Positions 42,373 through 42,726 of a DNA stretch of 42,726 nucleotides are shown one piece after another (position 1 is the first letter of the stretch; every line of letters starts with the position of its first letter). The stretch spans positions 1 to 42,726 of the forward strand of contig NZ_JAQOSP010000024.1 in the NCBI RefSeq assembly GCF_030068475.1. The letters are read 5' to 3'. The notes under the pieces are model-generated. The model was not told the origin of the DNA. It saw only the letters and a program-made list of their open reading frames with translations, and made no database searches. Both the position numbers and the translations under genes were made by a program. The stretch is from Roseofilum acuticapitatum BLCC-M154 (lineage in GTDB: Bacteria > Cyanobacteriota > Cyanobacteriia > Cyanobacteriales > Desertifilaceae).

Positions 42373-42726
42373 ATGTTAATTAGAGAAGCCAAGCTACTAA
42401 ACGGAACGGAGGCGCAATACTGCGCTCTCGACGATGCCATTCGTACCGCTCAATTCATTCGGAATAAGGCGGTTCGATACTGGATGGATAATCGAGGAGT
42501 GGGGAAAGCGGCTCTATACTCGCTATGTAAGGATCTAGCGAAAGAGTTCCCGTTTGCGGGTAAATTAAACTCGTCCGCTAGACAGGCTAGTGCCGAAAGA
42601 GCTTGGCGGGCTATCTCTAGTTTCTATAGTCGTTGCAAGAAGAAGGAAAAGCCTAAAGGGTATCCTAAGTTCAAGAAACACTGTCGCTCGGTAGAGTACA
42701 AGGTTAGCGGGTGGAAGCTATCGGAG
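42373..42726 (+). CDS. tnpB: TnpB family protein (IS200/IS605 group), N-terminal part
   Basis: 118 codons run without a stop to the window edge. MLIREAKLLNGTEAQYCALD, RTAQFIRNKAVRYWMD, SSARQASAERAWRAISSFYS and KPKGYPKFKKHCRSVEYKV form the N-terminal OrfB/TnpB domain (WED/REC part) before the RuvC nuclease. TnpB is an RNA-guided nuclease made by IS200/IS605 elements. No tnpA is seen upstream, so the element may be a tnpB-only unit. The RuvC residues and guide-RNA region lie outside. Confidence 0.88.
   Translation, partial: MLIREAKLLNGTEAQYCALDDAIRTAQFIRNKAVRYWMDNRGVGKAALYSLCKDLAKEFPFAGKLNSSARQASAERAWRAISSFYSRCKKKEKPKGYPKFKKHCRSVEYKVSGWKLSE

Overview
The window comes from a filamentous-type cyanobacterium. 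Evidence is the dense scatter of the HIP1 octamer GCGATCGC and a set of cyanobacterial core genes: ntcA, glnB (PII), ndhB, petG, hemJ, a DUF3084 protein, hisB, fabI and class II fba. No tRNA, rRNA or CRISPR array was recognised. Housekeeping genes are interleaved with accessory DNA: five toxin-antitoxin-like loci, four Uma2 nuclease genes plus one fragment, gene scraps and several families of dispersed palindromic repeats.

Region by region. (1) 1-3.5 kb: an MNT nucleotidyltransferase coupled to a gene leaving the window, an NB-ARC NTPase, then a two-gene graspetide-like RiPP locus (92-aa precursor, hairpin, ATP-grasp ligase) and a shuffled PIN-toxin relic. (2) 3.5-7 kb: DUF3084 protein, ntcA, fabI. 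(3) 7.0-11.3 kb: about 4.2 kb lies between two copies of a 40-bp sequence that forms the leader and start codon of hisB. It holds a cyclodipeptide synthase (CDPS) truncated at its 3' end, a 3' fragment of a dacB-type carboxypeptidase, and a large hybrid sensor kinase. (4) 11.3-14.7 kb: hisB, a small conserved gene, a MntA-HepT pair placed between two copies of a ~316-bp duplication that includes the 5' end of mltA, intact mltA, and petG. (5) 14.7-18.6 kb: Uma2 genes, a chimeric relic, and an EamA transporter + 2OG-Fe(II) oxygenase operon. (6) 18.7-29.3 kb: mostly core genes (ndhB, recX, glnB, rdgB, GH13 amylase, pyk, rph, adk-like, hemJ) and a secreted tandem-repeat protein. (7) 29.4-38 kb: accessory block, nearly all on the minus strand, with PD-(D/E)XK-like proteins, ParDE-type modules, a zinc-ribbon protein, and a MoxR/vWA pair separated by a Uma2 gene and a RelE-type TA pair. 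(8) 38-42.7 kb: fba, a CPA2 antiporter, a repeat-rich gap and the start of a TnpB gene running off the right edge.

The two most interesting loci are the compact graspetide candidate (1959-3324) and the fabI-hisB island, where a CDPS appears to have acquired the hisB start region and lost its C terminus in dacB sequence. All assignments were made by reading motifs; no database search was run.
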